Below are positions 16,845 through 26,981 of a stretch of 64,000 bases of DNA, piece by piece. The DNA lies in the NCBI RefSeq assembly GCF_046035435.1, contig NZ_JBFNFH010000003.1; one strand, given 5' to 3'. The DNA comes from Helcococcus bovis. Lineage in GTDB: Bacteria > Bacillota > Clostridia > Tissierellales > Peptoniphilaceae. Numbering within the stretch: the stretch's first letter is position 1; each line of letters starts with the position of its first letter. The position numbers and the translations under genes were made by a program. Below the pieces are notes generated by a model. It was not told the DNA's origin. It worked only from the letters and a program-made list of their open reading frames with translations, and ran no database searches.

Positions 16845-18602
16845 ATGAAAAGAACACATTTTTGTGGACAATTAAGAAAAGAAAATATTGGTGAAGAAGT
16901 AGTGCTAAATGGTTGGGTACAAAAATCTAGAGACCTAGGGCCATTGGTATTTATAGACTTGAGAGATAAATTTGGTATTGCACAAATTGTTTTCAAAAAA
17001 GAAGATAATGAAGAACTTTACAATAAAGCTAAAGAATTAAAATCTGAATATGTTATTGGAGTAAAGGGGAAAGTTTTTGAAAGAGAAAGTAAAAATAAAG
17101 ACATTCCTACTGGAGATGTAGAAATTATTTCTAGTGAATTAGTAATATATGATACTGCTAAAACACCACCAATTTATATAAAAGATGAAGACAATGCTTC
17201 TGAAGAAATGAGATTAAAATATAGATATTTAGACTTAAGAAAATTTTCAATGCAAAAAATGTTAAGAGACAGAGCTGAAATAGTTAAAGCTTTTAGAGAT
17301 TTCTTGTATGATAATGGATTTATTGAAGTAGAAACTCCTATGCTTACAAAACCAACTCCTGAAGGAGCAAGAGATTATATTGTCCCATCAAGAATAAGTA
17401 AACATGGATTTTATGCATTGCCTCAATCACCACAATTATTTAAGCAAATGTTGATGGTTGCTGGTACTGATAGATATTATCAAATTGTAAAATGTTTTAG
17501 AGATGAAGATTTAAGAGCAAATAGACAACCGGAATTTACACAAGTAGACTTAGAAATGAGCTTTGTTGATGAAGAAGATGTAATGGAAATTAATGAAAAA
17601 TTAATTCAATATATTTTTAAGAGAGTAAAAGGAATTGATTTAAAATTACCATTTAATAGAATGAGCTATGATGAAGCAATGTCGAGATTTGGTTCAGATA
17701 AACCAGATTTGAGATATGGATTTGAAATCAAAGATATTTCTGATTTATCAGAAAAAATAGATTTTAACTTATTTAGCGATTCTGTAAATGAAGGTAAGAA
17801 AATTAAAGCGATTAATTTTAATGGATTATCATCAAAGTATTCAAGAAAACAAATTGATAAAGTTACATCTGCAGTTAAAGGAATGGGTGCATCAGGATTA
17901 ATTTGGTTTAGATATGAAAATGGAGAAATTAACTCAAGTATTAATAAATTTTTAAATGAAGAATATAATAATGCTTTAATTGAAAGATTAGAATTAAAAG
18001 AAGGCGATTTAGCACTTGTAATTATTGATAAAGAACCAAAAGTTTCAGAATTTATGGGCAGTTTGAGAGTTATGATTGCTGCTGAAAATATTGAATTTAA
18101 GGAAGATGAATTTGCAATTACATGGATTAACGAATTCCCAATGTTTGAATATGACGAAGAAGAAGATAGATATGTTGCAAAACATCATCCATTTACACAT
18201 CCTGTAGATGAGGATATAAAGTTATTAGATTCAAATCCTGAAGAAATGAGAGCTAAAGCATATGATTTAGTTATAAACGGAGATGAAATTGGTGGTGGAT
18301 CAATAAGAATTAATAATTCAGATTTACAAAATAAAATATTTAACGCTTTAAGATTATCTAAAGAAGATATTGAATGTAAATTTGGATTCTTCGTAGAATC
18401 ATTGAGTTATGGTACACCTCCACATGGTGGTTTGGCATTTGGTTTAGACAGGCTTGTTATGACATTGCTAAATAAAGATAGTATCAAGGATGTAATTGCG
18501 TTTCCAAAAACTCAATCTGCTTCATGCTTATTAACAGAAGCACCAACAACAATTGATAAAAAACAATTGGATGAATTAAATATTAGATTTATTGAAGATT
18601 AA
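16845..18602 (+). CDS. aspS: aspartate-tRNA ligase
   Basis: A 585-residue bacterial-type class II aspartyl-tRNA synthetase. The N-terminal OB-fold anticodon domain starts KRTHFCGQLRKENIGEEVVL (HFCGQLR). Motif 2 lies at IVKCFRDEDLRANRQPEFTQ (FRDE), the bacterial GAD insertion occupies the middle, and motif 3 is GGLAFGLDRLVM. Whether it is discriminating for tRNA-Asp or also charges tRNA-Asn cannot be judged here. AGGAGAG precedes the start. Confidence 0.96.
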   Translation: MKRTHFCGQLRKENIGEEVVLNGWVQKSRDLGPLVFIDLRDKFGIAQIVFKKEDNEELYNKAKELKSEYVIGVKGKVFERESKNKDIPTGDVEIISSELVIYDTAKTPPIYIKDEDNASEEMRLKYRYLDLRKFSMQKMLRDRAEIVKAFRDFLYDNGFIEVETPMLTKPTPEGARDYIVPSRISKHGFYALPQSPQLFKQMLMVAGTDRYYQIVKCFRDEDLRANRQPEFTQVDLEMSFVDEEDVMEINEKLIQYIFKRVKGIDLKLPFNRMSYDEAMSRFGSDKPDLRYGFEIKDISDLSEKIDFNLFSDSVNEGKKIKAINFNGLSSKYSRKQIDKVTSAVKGMGASGLIWFRYENGEINSSINKFLNEEYNNALIERLELKEGDLALVIIDKEPKVSEFMGSLRVMIAAENIEFKEDEFAITWINEFPMFEYDEEEDRYVAKHHPFTHPVDEDIKLLDSNPEEMRAKAYDLVINGDEIGGGSIRINNSDLQNKIFNALRLSKEDIECKFGFFVESLSYGTPPHGGLAFGLDRLVMTLLNKDSIKDVIAFPKTQSASCLLTEAPTTIDKKQLDELNIRFIED

Positions 18603-18611
18603 GAGGAAATA

Positions 18612-19043
18612 ATGAATAAAGTTGGAGTTATAACAAAAGTTGAAGACGGTAAGGCTGTTGTAATGATGGCATCATCAGGGACTTGTGGAGATTGTGGATG
18701 TTCTCCTTTAACAAAAAGGCAACATGCTGAATCAGGTGAATATGGGAAAAAATTTGTTGTAGTTAATAATACAATTAATTCTAAAGTCGGAGATCCAGTT
18801 AATTTAGAATTTAAGACTACAAAAATGTTGAAAGCATCATTAGCTTTATATATATTACCTTTGATAATGATGGTATTAGGTATATTAATTTCAAATAAAT
18901 TACAAGGAGAAAATCCTAGTGATATAATTTCATTTATATCAGGAATTGCTGCTTTAGCAGTATCATATGTAATATTAAGTATTTTTGATAAAAAAGAAGA
19001 TAGAGAAGATTTAATTAAATTAAGTGAATTTAGAGGGTATTAA
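18612..19043 (+). CDS. RseC/SoxR-reducing family membrane protein
   Basis: A 143-residue protein with an N-terminal beta-rich domain containing a cysteine cluster (SSGTCGDCGCSPL), then two membrane helices near residues 77-97 and 104-124. This is the RseC/MucC arrangement, found linked to the SoxR-reducing Rsx/Rnf systems in other bacteria. Here it is alone between aspS and glyA. Its role in this organism is unknown; redox or membrane-complex association is inferred. Confidence 0.8.
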   Translation: MNKVGVITKVEDGKAVVMMASSGTCGDCGCSPLTKRQHAESGEYGKKFVVVNNTINSKVGDPVNLEFKTTKMLKASLALYILPLIMMVLGILISNKLQGENPSDIISFISGIAALAVSYVILSIFDKKEDREDLIKLSEFRGY

Positions 19044-19044
19044 T

Positions 19045-20268
19045 ATGGAAAATATACAAAAGTTTGACAGTGAGTTATATGACATTATAAAAAGGGAAGA
19101 AAATAGACAACAAAATAATATAGAATTGATAGCTTCTGAAAACTTTGTATCAAAAGCTATATTAGAAGCAGCAGGGAGTGTATTAACAAATAAGTATGCT
19201 GAAGGATATCCTGGTAGAAGATACTACGGTGGATGTAAATATATTGACGAAGCAGAACAATTAGCAATTGATAGAGCTAAAGAATTATTTGGAGCAGATC
19301 ATGCTAATGTTCAACCTCATAGTGGGTCAAGTGCTAATTTAGGTGTTTATTTTGCATTAATGAATCCTTTTGATAAAGTGCTTGCAATGAATTTAAATGA
19401 AGGTGGACATTTAACACATGGATCTAAAGTAAGTATCTCTGGATCATATTTTAATTTCGTACATTATGGAGTAGACAAAGAAACTGAATTAATAAATTAT
19501 GATGATGTATATAAAATTGCGGTTGCTGAAAAGCCTAAAATTTTACTTTCTGGTGCCAGTGCATACTCAAGAGAAATTGATTTTAAGAAATTTAAAGAAA
19601 TTGCAGATGAAGTAGGAGCTATATTTATGGTGGATATGGCTCATATAGCTGGATTAGTTGCTGCTGGATTACATCAAAATCCTGTAGAATATGCAGATAT
19701 AGTTACAAGTACAAGTCATAAAACATTAAGAGGACCTAGAGGTGCTTTTATCCTAAGTACAAACGAATATGCTCAAAAAATTAATAAAGCAATATTCCCT
19801 GGTACACAAGGTGGTCCTTTAGAACATATAATAGCAGCAAAAGCAATTTGTTTTAAGGAAGCTATGACTGACAACTTTAAGGAATATCAAAAACAAGTGT
19901 TAAAAAACGCTAAAAAACTTGCAGAAGTTTTGTATAATAGAGGTATTAGACTTGTTTCAGGAGGTACAGACAATCATTTAATTTTAGCAGATGTTTCAAG
20001 TATTGGATTAACAGGAAAAGAAGCTGAACACATGTTAGATGAAGTTAATATTACTGTAAATAAAAATACTATACCTAATGAAACAAAAAGTCCAATGGTT
20101 ACTTCAGGCATAAGACTAGGTACACCAGCAATGACAACAAGAGGAATGAAAGAAGATGAAATGGAACAAATAGGTAATTTGATTTGTGATGTTTTATTAA
20201 ATAAAAAAAATAATAATGAGATTGCAAAAGAAGTAAAACATTTAACTTCTAAATATCCATTATATTAA
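19045..20268 (+). CDS. glyA: serine hydroxymethyltransferase
   Basis: A 407-residue PLP enzyme converting serine and tetrahydrofolate to glycine and methylenetetrahydrofolate. The cofactor lysine is in TSTSHKTLRGPRGAF, and ASENFVSKAILEAAGS and YPGRRYYGGCKY near the N-terminus are typical. I chose the ATG at 19045 over an in-frame upstream TTG at 19024, because the former follows AGAGGG and the stop of the RseC-like gene by one base and gives the usual N-terminus. Confidence 0.96.
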   Translation: MENIQKFDSELYDIIKREENRQQNNIELIASENFVSKAILEAAGSVLTNKYAEGYPGRRYYGGCKYIDEAEQLAIDRAKELFGADHANVQPHSGSSANLGVYFALMNPFDKVLAMNLNEGGHLTHGSKVSISGSYFNFVHYGVDKETELINYDDVYKIAVAEKPKILLSGASAYSREIDFKKFKEIADEVGAIFMVDMAHIAGLVAAGLHQNPVEYADIVTSTSHKTLRGPRGAFILSTNEYAQKINKAIFPGTQGGPLEHIIAAKAICFKEAMTDNFKEYQKQVLKNAKKLAEVLYNRGIRLVSGGTDNHLILADVSSIGLTGKEAEHMLDEVNITVNKNTIPNETKSPMVTSGIRLGTPAMTTRGMKEDEMEQIGNLICDVLLNKKNNNEIAKEVKHLTSKYPLY

Positions 20269-20277
20269 GGAGTTTAT

Positions 20278-21600
20278 ATGGCAAGACCTATTGTAAGTAT
20301 TATAGGAAGACCTAATGTTGGAAAATCAACATTATTTAATAAGTTAGTTGGAAAAAGACTTTCTATTACTGAAGATACACCAGGTGTTACAAGAGATAGA
20401 TTATATAGCGAAGTAGAATGGCAAAATAATAAATTCGTTTTAGTTGATACAGGTGGGTTAGAATTAGATTATACGGGAGATTTTAATAAAGAAATTGAAA
20501 TGCAAGCTGACATTGCTATCGATTCATCAGATTTAATAATGTTTTTAGTAGATGGTAGAGATGGAATGACATCTTTAGATATGCTAATTGCTGAAAAATT
20601 AAGAAAATCAGGAAGAGAAGTTTTAGTTGTTGTAAATAAAATCGAAACTAAAGAAACACCATTATCAGTTTATGAATTTTATAATCTTGGTATTGGAGAA
20701 TTATATGTTATTTCTGCAGAACAAGGATATGGAATTGGAGATTTGTTGGATGTTATTGTGGAAAAATTTCCAGATGATAGCTTAAAAGAAGAGGAAGATG
20801 ACAGATTAAAAATTGCAGTAATTGGTAAGCCAAATGTTGGCAAATCTTCATTTATAAATATGTTATTAGGAGAAGAAAGAGCTATTGTATCAGATATTGC
20901 TGGTACTACTAGAGATTCAATTGATAGTGATTATGAAAAAGATGGGAAAAAATATACGTTTATTGATACAGCAGGACTTAGAAGACAAAGATCTGTAAAT
21001 ACGAGAGTTGAAAAATTTTCTGTAATCAGAACATATAACGCTGTAGATAGATCTGATATTGTTTTATTCTTTATAGATGCAAAAGAGGGAATTACTGAAC
21101 AAGATACTAAAATTATCGGATACGCACATAATAATAATAAAGCTTCAATAATTGTTATTAATAAATGGGATGCCATTGAAAAAGAGACAAATACAATGAA
21201 GCAATATGAAGATGTAATTAGAAATAAATTAGGGTTTACACCATATGCACCTATTACATTTATATCTGTATCGAAAAAACAAAGAATAGATAAACTTTTT
21301 GAATTAATAGAAGAAGTTGATCAAAACTATAGCTTTAGAGTTGCTACAGGTACATTAAACACAATGTTAAGAGATGCAATTTTATTAAATCCTCCAAAAG
21401 CTAAAAAAGGTAAACAGTTAAAAATTTACTATATTTCTCAAGTAACAACAAGACCACCAAAATTTCTAGTTTATGTAAATGATGAAGAATTAATGCATTT
21501 TTCATATTTAAGATATATAGAAAATAAAATAAGAGAAAACTTCAACTTTAGAGGAGTTCCTATAACATTAGAAGTTAGAAGTAGGAAATTTGAACAATGA
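20278..21600 (+). CDS. der: ribosome-assembly GTPase Der (EngA)
   Basis: A 440-residue double GTPase needed for 50S subunit assembly. Two G domains are seen: the first with GRPNVGKST at residues 9-17, DTPG and a DTGG switch, the second with GKPNVGKSS and DTAGLRRQ, each with an N/TKxD-type base motif (NKIE is a variant in the first, NKWD in the second). A C-terminal KH-like domain follows. Full length. Its stop overlaps the plsY start by four bases. Confidence 0.96.
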   Translation: MARPIVSIIGRPNVGKSTLFNKLVGKRLSITEDTPGVTRDRLYSEVEWQNNKFVLVDTGGLELDYTGDFNKEIEMQADIAIDSSDLIMFLVDGRDGMTSLDMLIAEKLRKSGREVLVVVNKIETKETPLSVYEFYNLGIGELYVISAEQGYGIGDLLDVIVEKFPDDSLKEEEDDRLKIAVIGKPNVGKSSFINMLLGEERAIVSDIAGTTRDSIDSDYEKDGKKYTFIDTAGLRRQRSVNTRVEKFSVIRTYNAVDRSDIVLFFIDAKEGITEQDTKIIGYAHNNNKASIIVINKWDAIEKETNTMKQYEDVIRNKLGFTPYAPITFISVSKKQRIDKLFELIEEVDQNYSFRVATGTLNTMLRDAILLNPPKAKKGKQLKIYYISQVTTRPPKFLVYVNDEELMHFSYLRYIENKIRENFNFRGVPITLEVRSRKFEQ

Positions 21601-22190
21601 TATATTTACTAATTGTATTAATCTCTTATATGATGGGGTCTATTTCAGGAGCGATAATTGTTAGTTATTCTCTTTTTAAGGAAGATATAAGATTAAAAGG
21701 AAGTGGAAATGCAGGTTCTACCAATGTTTTTAGAAATTATGGTATAAAATATGCTGCATTAGCTTTTATTATTGACTCTTTGAAAGGTATTTTAGCTCCG
21801 CTTATTGCTTATTACTTAGATTCACAATATGGACAATATATTGCTGGAGTTGTAGTTGTAATAGGACATGTTTGGCCGATATATTATGGTTTTAAGGGTG
21901 GTAAAGGTATGGCTACAAGTATAGGTGTAAATATTTATACTGATTATAGAATAGCCATCTTACAAGGGATAGGATTTTTAATATTTAATTATACTGTAAA
22001 AATTGTATCTGTTGCTTCATTGGCGCTTACTATACTAGCATTTGTATATGTTTTAATAGTTCATAATACAAATATAGCTTTTGTAATTATGTCATTGTTA
22101 AATACAATAATTGTAATTTATAGCCATAGAGAAAACATTAAAAGATTAATTGAGGGAAAAGAGAAAAAAATAAAAAGAATGGATGTATAA
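21597..22190 (+). CDS. plsY: glycerol-3-phosphate acyltransferase PlsY
   Basis: A 197-residue integral membrane enzyme that acylates glycerol-3-phosphate from acyl-phosphate, the first step of phospholipid synthesis. The three conserved loops are visible: GSGNAGSTNVFR, GHVWPIYYGFKGGKGMAT and a C-terminal HRENIKRL. Several membrane helices span the rest. Der-plsY-gpsA is a familiar order, and PlsY uses the product of GpsA. Confidence 0.95.
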   Translation: MIYLLIVLISYMMGSISGAIIVSYSLFKEDIRLKGSGNAGSTNVFRNYGIKYAALAFIIDSLKGILAPLIAYYLDSQYGQYIAGVVVVIGHVWPIYYGFKGGKGMATSIGVNIYTDYRIAILQGIGFLIFNYTVKIVSVASLALTILAFVYVLIVHNTNIAFVIMSLLNTIIVIYSHRENIKRLIEGKEKKIKRMDV

Positions 22191-22191
22191 C

Positions 22192-23181
22192 ATGGAAATT
22201 TCAGTATTAGGTGGTGGTAGCTGGGGTACCGCTATTTCTAAAGAATTGTCAAGCAAATATAATGTTATTATGTATGTTAGAAACGAGGATACTTGTAATT
22301 CTATAAATAATCTTCATAAAAATGATAGATATTTGAAAGATTACATTTTGCCTGATAACATCAAGGCATCATCTAATATTAAAGATGTGTTAAAAAATAA
22401 ATACGTGATAAATGCTATACCTACTCAAAAAATAAGAAATATACTGGAAGATTATTCTAAATATTTCAATGAAGATAATATAATTATAAACTTATCTAAG
22501 GGAATTGAAATAAATTCAAATTTGAGTATATCAGAAATTTTTGAAGAATTTTTACCTAATAATAAATTTGTAGCATTATCTGGACCGTCACACGCTGAGG
22601 AAGTTATTGAATCAATTCCAACCTCATTAGTAGCTGCAAGCAAAGATATAAATCTTGCTAGAGATGTTCAAGAATTAATGTCAAGTAACAGCTTAAGAAT
22701 ATATACTAATAATGATTTAGTAGGTGTTGAACTTGGCGGTGCGGTTAAAAATGTATTAGCATTGGGAATAGGTATATTAGATGGTTTAGGATTAGGAGAT
22801 AACACTAAAGCTGCTATTATGACACGTGGAATACACGAAATGACAAGGTTTTGTGTAGCAATGGGTGGGAAAGATAAGACCTTATATGGATTAGCTGGTT
22901 TAGGAGATTTAATTGTTACAGCTACATCTAGACATAGTAGAAATAGAAAAGCTGGAGAACTTATAGGAAAAGGACATACTATAGAAAAATTGGAAAACGA
23001 GATAGGAATGGTGGTTGAATCAATTCCTACTTGTAAGGCATTATACAATATTAGTAAAGAAAAAAACATTTATATGCCGATAACAGAAGTTATTTATAAA
23101 ATACTATATGAAAATTTAGATATAGAAAATGCTACTAAAATGTTAATGAATAAGGAAACTAAAGATGAATTTGAGTTTTAA
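22192..23181 (+). CDS. gpsA: glycerol-3-phosphate dehydrogenase [NAD(P)+]
   Basis: A 329-residue enzyme that reduces dihydroxyacetone phosphate to sn-glycerol-3-phosphate for lipid synthesis. The N-terminal Rossmann loop VLGGGSWGTA, NLSKGIE, SGPSHAEEV and the catalytic lysine region GGAVKNVLALGIG are present. I chose the ATG at 22192, one base after the plsY stop, since it gives the canonical N-terminus MEISVLGGGSWG; an in-frame ATG at 22183 would add three residues. Confidence 0.95.
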   Translation: MEISVLGGGSWGTAISKELSSKYNVIMYVRNEDTCNSINNLHKNDRYLKDYILPDNIKASSNIKDVLKNKYVINAIPTQKIRNILEDYSKYFNEDNIIINLSKGIEINSNLSISEIFEEFLPNNKFVALSGPSHAEEVIESIPTSLVAASKDINLARDVQELMSSNSLRIYTNNDLVGVELGGAVKNVLALGIGILDGLGLGDNTKAAIMTRGIHEMTRFCVAMGGKDKTLYGLAGLGDLIVTATSRHSRNRKAGELIGKGHTIEKLENEIGMVVESIPTCKALYNISKEKNIYMPITEVIYKILYENLDIENATKMLMNKETKDEFEF

Positions 23182-24319
23182 TAAACTAAAAAAAGATAAA
23201 ACTTCTTTAATATTGATTTTCATATTTATATTTTCCTTGATTGTTATTGGATTTTCAATAATTTATACTTTATTTAATAGAAATAAAAATACTGATAATT
23301 TATATAACGTGGGTAATTTATATGAAATAAATAATAATATTTCAGGAAGTGGTGTTGCTATTTTTGATGAATTTGTTATAGAAAATTTTGATAATTTAGA
23401 AATAAAATTAGATAATAAAAAAGTTTATAGAGCTGACAGTATAGTTGATAATACAAATAATTTTGATGCATATGAAAAAGCGACTAAAATATATAATATA
23501 ATAAAAGATAATAAGATTTCTGAAAAATTGAATGATTACCAATTTTTTGAAAAAATTAAATGTAATATCATAGATAATAATTTTAATTTTTTAGATATAA
23601 GTTCAGTTAAAAACTTAAATAATTCATCTAATTATGAAAAATTAATAAATTATTTAGATGGATACTTAAAAAATAAATCTTTGAAATTAGATAGTTCAGG
23701 TTATATTGTAAATTTTTATGATGGATTTGAAACATTGTATAATATAGATGATTTTGACAAATCTAATTTAGAATTATTAACAACTAAATCTCCAAATAAA
23801 GCAACAAAAATACAAGGGTTGAAATATGTAAATAATAAATATTTTTATTTTATGACATATATTAAAGATGCTGAAAAATATAGCAAAAATAAGTTGCAAA
23901 CAAATACACTAAAAATTGACAAAAAATATTATAATGCAACCATAGAAAAGTCAATACCTTATAAGAATGGCTTGATTGTATTATATAAATTATTTGATAA
24001 TATAGAAGGATTTATTAATAATAGATTTATAGATTACGAAATATCATTAAATAATATTTCAGCATATAAAGTTCCTTATAACTCAGTATTCAATTTAAAT
24101 GGAGTTGATGGGGTTTATTTTATTAAAAACAATAAAGTTAAATTTACTCCGGTTAAAGTTATCAAAAAAGAGGATGACTTTGTTTATATTTCAAATAATT
24201 TTAAGGAAATTTTTCCAGATGTTACAGAACCGATTTATAAAGATTTTGAAGAATTAAATCCATTTTCAAAAATAATATTAAATCCTAAAGATTATAAAGA
24301 AAATGAAGATTATAAATAA
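23165..24319 (+). CDS. HlyD-like membrane-anchored protein near sepF
   Basis: A 384-residue protein with a basic N-terminus and one membrane anchor (residues 14-36), followed by a large outside domain. The layout resembles the HlyD/biotinyl-lipoyl-like adaptor protein found upstream of sepF in many Clostridia: a short GSGVAIFDEFVI lipoyl-type strand after the anchor and a C-terminal GVDGVYFIKNNKVKFTPV barrel. It is very rich in asparagine, lysine and isoleucine. It overlaps gpsA by 17 bases. A role in cell envelope or division is inferred from position only. Confidence 0.7.
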   Translation: MNLSFNKLKKDKTSLILIFIFIFSLIVIGFSIIYTLFNRNKNTDNLYNVGNLYEINNNISGSGVAIFDEFVIENFDNLEIKLDNKKVYRADSIVDNTNNFDAYEKATKIYNIIKDNKISEKLNDYQFFEKIKCNIIDNNFNFLDISSVKNLNNSSNYEKLINYLDGYLKNKSLKLDSSGYIVNFYDGFETLYNIDDFDKSNLELLTTKSPNKATKIQGLKYVNNKYFYFMTYIKDAEKYSKNKLQTNTLKIDKKYYNATIEKSIPYKNGLIVLYKLFDNIEGFINNRFIDYEISLNNISAYKVPYNSVFNLNGVDGVYFIKNNKVKFTPVKVIKKEDDFVYISNNFKEIFPDVTEPIYKDFEELNPFSKIILNPKDYKENEDYK

Positions 24320-24379
24320 AAATAGAAAAATGTCATTAAATAAGTTATAATAAAAAATATAGCATATTAAGGAGGAATT

Positions 24380-24907
24380 ATGGCTTTTTGGGATAAAGTA
24401 AAAGATTTTATTGGTATTGAAGAAGATTATTATGAAGAAGATGAATTTCAAAATGATGTTAATGATTCAGAATTAGAAGAAAAAAATGAAAAAAAATATG
24501 AATCAAGTTCATACTCATTAGATAATAAGTCTGAAACTAAATCAAATACTTATGATAGAAATTTTGATTCAAATAGAAATTATAGAACTGAAACAAGACA
24601 ATCAACCAATAAAAATTTAGGAGTAAATAAAAATATGTTAGTATCAATTAAAGAACCTTTAACATTTGATGATGTTAAAAATGTATTAGATGATGTTATA
24701 TCGGGCAAAACTGTAGTTTTAAATTTAGAAATGTTAGAGATTGATATTAAAACACAAATATTTTATTTTGTAAGTGGTGGATTATATTCTTTAAGAGGAT
24801 CTTTACATAATGTTACTAAAGATATTTATGTTTTAGTTCCTGAAGGTGTAAGCGTAGATTCAAAATTAAAAGAAACTATTGCTGAAAAATCTTTATATCA
24901 AATTTAA
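24380..24907 (+). CDS. sepF: cell division protein SepF
   Basis: A 175-residue SepF, which binds membrane through its N-terminus and FtsZ through its C-terminal domain, helping the division septum form. The amphipathic N-terminal helix MAFWDKVKDFIGIEED is clear, a long acidic/asparagine-rich linker follows (residues 20-80), and the C-terminal SepF core includes SIKEPLTFDDVKNVLDDV and FVSGGLYSLRG. A TATAAT at 24346-24351 and AAGGAGG before the ATG suggest its own promoter. Confidence 0.93.
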   Translation: MAFWDKVKDFIGIEEDYYEEDEFQNDVNDSELEEKNEKKYESSSYSLDNKSETKSNTYDRNFDSNRNYRTETRQSTNKNLGVNKNMLVSIKEPLTFDDVKNVLDDVISGKTVVLNLEMLEIDIKTQIFYFVSGGLYSLRGSLHNVTKDIYVLVPEGVSVDSKLKETIAEKSLYQI

Positions 24908-24914
24908 CTATTAT

Positions 24915-24936
24915 AAGGGCGTAAGCCCTTTTTTTA
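24915..24936 (+). terminator. terminator after sepF
   Basis: AAGGGC and GCCCTT pair around a GTAA loop, followed by a run of T. Confidence 0.85.
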
Positions 24937-24950
24937 TTAAGGGGTAATTT

Positions 24951-25409
24951 ATGATGTATATTATAATTTTTATTGTAGCTGTAATAATAGATCAGCTTAC
25001 TAAATTATGGGCTATTTCTAATTTGAAAGGACATGATCAAATTAAATTGATTGATAATTGGCTACATTTAACTTATTTAGAGAATTCTGGAGCAGCATGG
25101 GGGATATTTCAAAATGCTACTCTTATTTTCGCGGTGCTTACCATATTAATTTGTTTTGGAATTTGTTGGTATTTATTAAAAAATAGTAACAATATTGACA
25201 TTTACTTTAAACTTCCATTGGTTATAATAATGGCAGGGGCAGTTGGAAATTTAATTGATAGATTGAGATTACAATATGTAGTAGATTTTATATATACTCC
25301 TCTTGGAGGATTATATAGTTTTCCTGTATTCAATTTTGCTGATATGTATGTTTCGTTATCAGCTATATTTTTAATAATTTATGTTTATTTTATTGAGGCT
25401 AAAAAATGA
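24951..25409 (+). CDS. lspA: lipoprotein signal peptidase (signal peptidase II)
   Basis: A 152-residue four-helix membrane aspartyl protease that removes signal peptides from prolipoproteins. Conserved boxes are visible: IIDQLTKLWA near the N-terminus, LENSGAAWGIF, GAVGNLIDRL with the first catalytic aspartate, and FPVFNFADMYVSL with the second. The start could be either of two adjacent ATG codons. It overlaps ung by four bases and starts an lspA-ung-rluD-like run. Confidence 0.95.
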   Translation: MMYIIIFIVAVIIDQLTKLWAISNLKGHDQIKLIDNWLHLTYLENSGAAWGIFQNATLIFAVLTILICFGICWYLLKNSNNIDIYFKLPLVIIMAGAVGNLIDRLRLQYVVDFIYTPLGGLYSFPVFNFADMYVSLSAIFLIIYVYFIEAKK

Positions 25410-26080
25410 TTATTGGAAATGGATGGGATAATGTTCTTCAAAATGTCTTAAAAACTAAAGAGTTTAATGATTTTTATAACATTCTCAAAGAAGAATATAA
25501 AGTTTACGACATATATCCTAAATATAAAGACATTTTTAATGCATTTAAATTGACTAAATATGAAGACATTAAAATTGTTATTATAGGTCAAGATCCGTAT
25601 CATCAAAAAGGTCAAGCTAATGGATTAGCTTTTTCAGTTAATCCAGATGTAAAGACTCCTCCTTCACTTAAAAATATTTTTAAGGAAATTAGCTCAGATT
25701 TAGGGATTATAAATATTAATCCTGATTTGACAGCTTGGGCTAAACAAGGAGTATTACTCTTAAATACTATTCTTACTGTAAAAGATAGTAAACCTAGATC
25801 TTATGCTGATTCATATTGGAATATATTTTCGATAGAAGTCATAAAAAAAATTTCTGAAAATGGGAAAGTAGTTTTTATGTTGTGGGGAAATGATGCGATT
25901 TCGCTTTCTAAATATATTAGCGATGATAATTACATTTTAACATCAACTCATCCATCACCATTATCAGCATATAGAGGATTTTTAGGATGTAGACATTTTT
26001 CACAAGCGAATGAAATACTTGAAAAATTAGATAAATCAAAAATTAATTGGAGTACAGATGAAGATAACAGTTTTAGATAA
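25406..26080 (+). CDS. ung: uracil-DNA glycosylase
   Basis: A 224-residue family 1 uracil-DNA glycosylase, which removes uracil from DNA. The water-activating motif GQDPYHQKGQANGLAFSV and the minor-groove loop HPSPLSAYRGFLGCRHFSQAN are both present, as is LLLNTILTV. Length is normal. It begins within the end of lspA and overlaps the pseudouridine synthase by 23 bases. Confidence 0.96.
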   Translation: MIIGNGWDNVLQNVLKTKEFNDFYNILKEEYKVYDIYPKYKDIFNAFKLTKYEDIKIVIIGQDPYHQKGQANGLAFSVNPDVKTPPSLKNIFKEISSDLGIININPDLTAWAKQGVLLLNTILTVKDSKPRSYADSYWNIFSIEVIKKISENGKVVFMLWGNDAISLSKYISDDNYILTSTHPSPLSAYRGFLGCRHFSQANEILEKLDKSKINWSTDEDNSFR

Positions 26081-26981
26081 TGAAAATCAAAGATTAGATC
26101 AATATTTATCAGATTATTTTGAGGATATATCTAGATCAAAACTTTCAAATTTAATAAAAAATGATTCTGTATTAGTAAATGGAATAAAAGAAAAATCTAA
26201 ATATATTGTAAAATTAAATGATGTTATTGATATTGAATTGGATTCTCTTAAAATAAAGAAATTAGAGCCACAAGATTTACCTATTGAAATTTTGTATGAA
26301 GATGATTACATTGCGGTTATAAATAAACCTATGGGTATTGTTTCTCATCCAACAAATACAATTAGAGAAAATACAGTTGTAAACTTCTTAATGAGCAAGT
26401 ATAAAAATTTACCAAATATAAATGGTGAAGATAGGGAAGGCATTGTTCATAGACTTGATAAGGATACTTCTGGACTTATGATAGTAGCATTAAACGATGA
26501 ATCTATGATTAAACTAAAATCTATGTTTGAAAATAGAGATATAATAAAAAAATATAGAGCAATAGTAAATAATAGATTTGAAAATTTAAATGGTATTATT
26601 GAAAAAAATATTTCTAGAAGCATGAGAAATCGTAAATTAATGTCAGTTGATGATAATGGTAAATATGCTAAAACAAGCTATGAGGTTGTAGTACAAAATA
26701 GTCAATACGCATATTTAGATATTCAATTATTTACAGGGAGAACTCATCAGATTAGAGTTCATTTATCAAGTATTAATCATCCAATTTTGGGGGATTCAGA
26801 TTATAATAAAATTAAAAGTAATTTTAATATTGATGCTCAGTTGCTTCAAGCGTATTACTTAGAATTTGAACATCCTATTAGCAAAAAATCTATTAAAATT
26901 GAAATTCCAATGTATCCCGAATTTAGTAAATATTACAATATAATTTTTGGAGAAGAAGGAATAAATGAACAATTTAATTAA
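26058..26981 (+). CDS. RluD-type pseudouridine synthase
   Basis: A 307-residue RluA/RluD-family enzyme that isomerises uridines in rRNA. An N-terminal S4 RNA-binding domain (RLDQYLSDYFEDISRSKL) is followed by the catalytic domain, where HRLDKDTSGLMIVA carries the active aspartate and GRTHQIRVHL is the C-terminal motif. In Firmicutes this gene commonly follows lspA. RluD is the likeliest equivalent, but the target sites cannot be fixed from sequence. Confidence 0.92.
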   Translation: MKITVLDNENQRLDQYLSDYFEDISRSKLSNLIKNDSVLVNGIKEKSKYIVKLNDVIDIELDSLKIKKLEPQDLPIEILYEDDYIAVINKPMGIVSHPTNTIRENTVVNFLMSKYKNLPNINGEDREGIVHRLDKDTSGLMIVALNDESMIKLKSMFENRDIIKKYRAIVNNRFENLNGIIEKNISRSMRNRKLMSVDDNGKYAKTSYEVVVQNSQYAYLDIQLFTGRTHQIRVHLSSINHPILGDSDYNKIKSNFNIDAQLLQAYYLEFEHPISKKSIKIEIPMYPEFSKYYNIIFGEEGINEQFN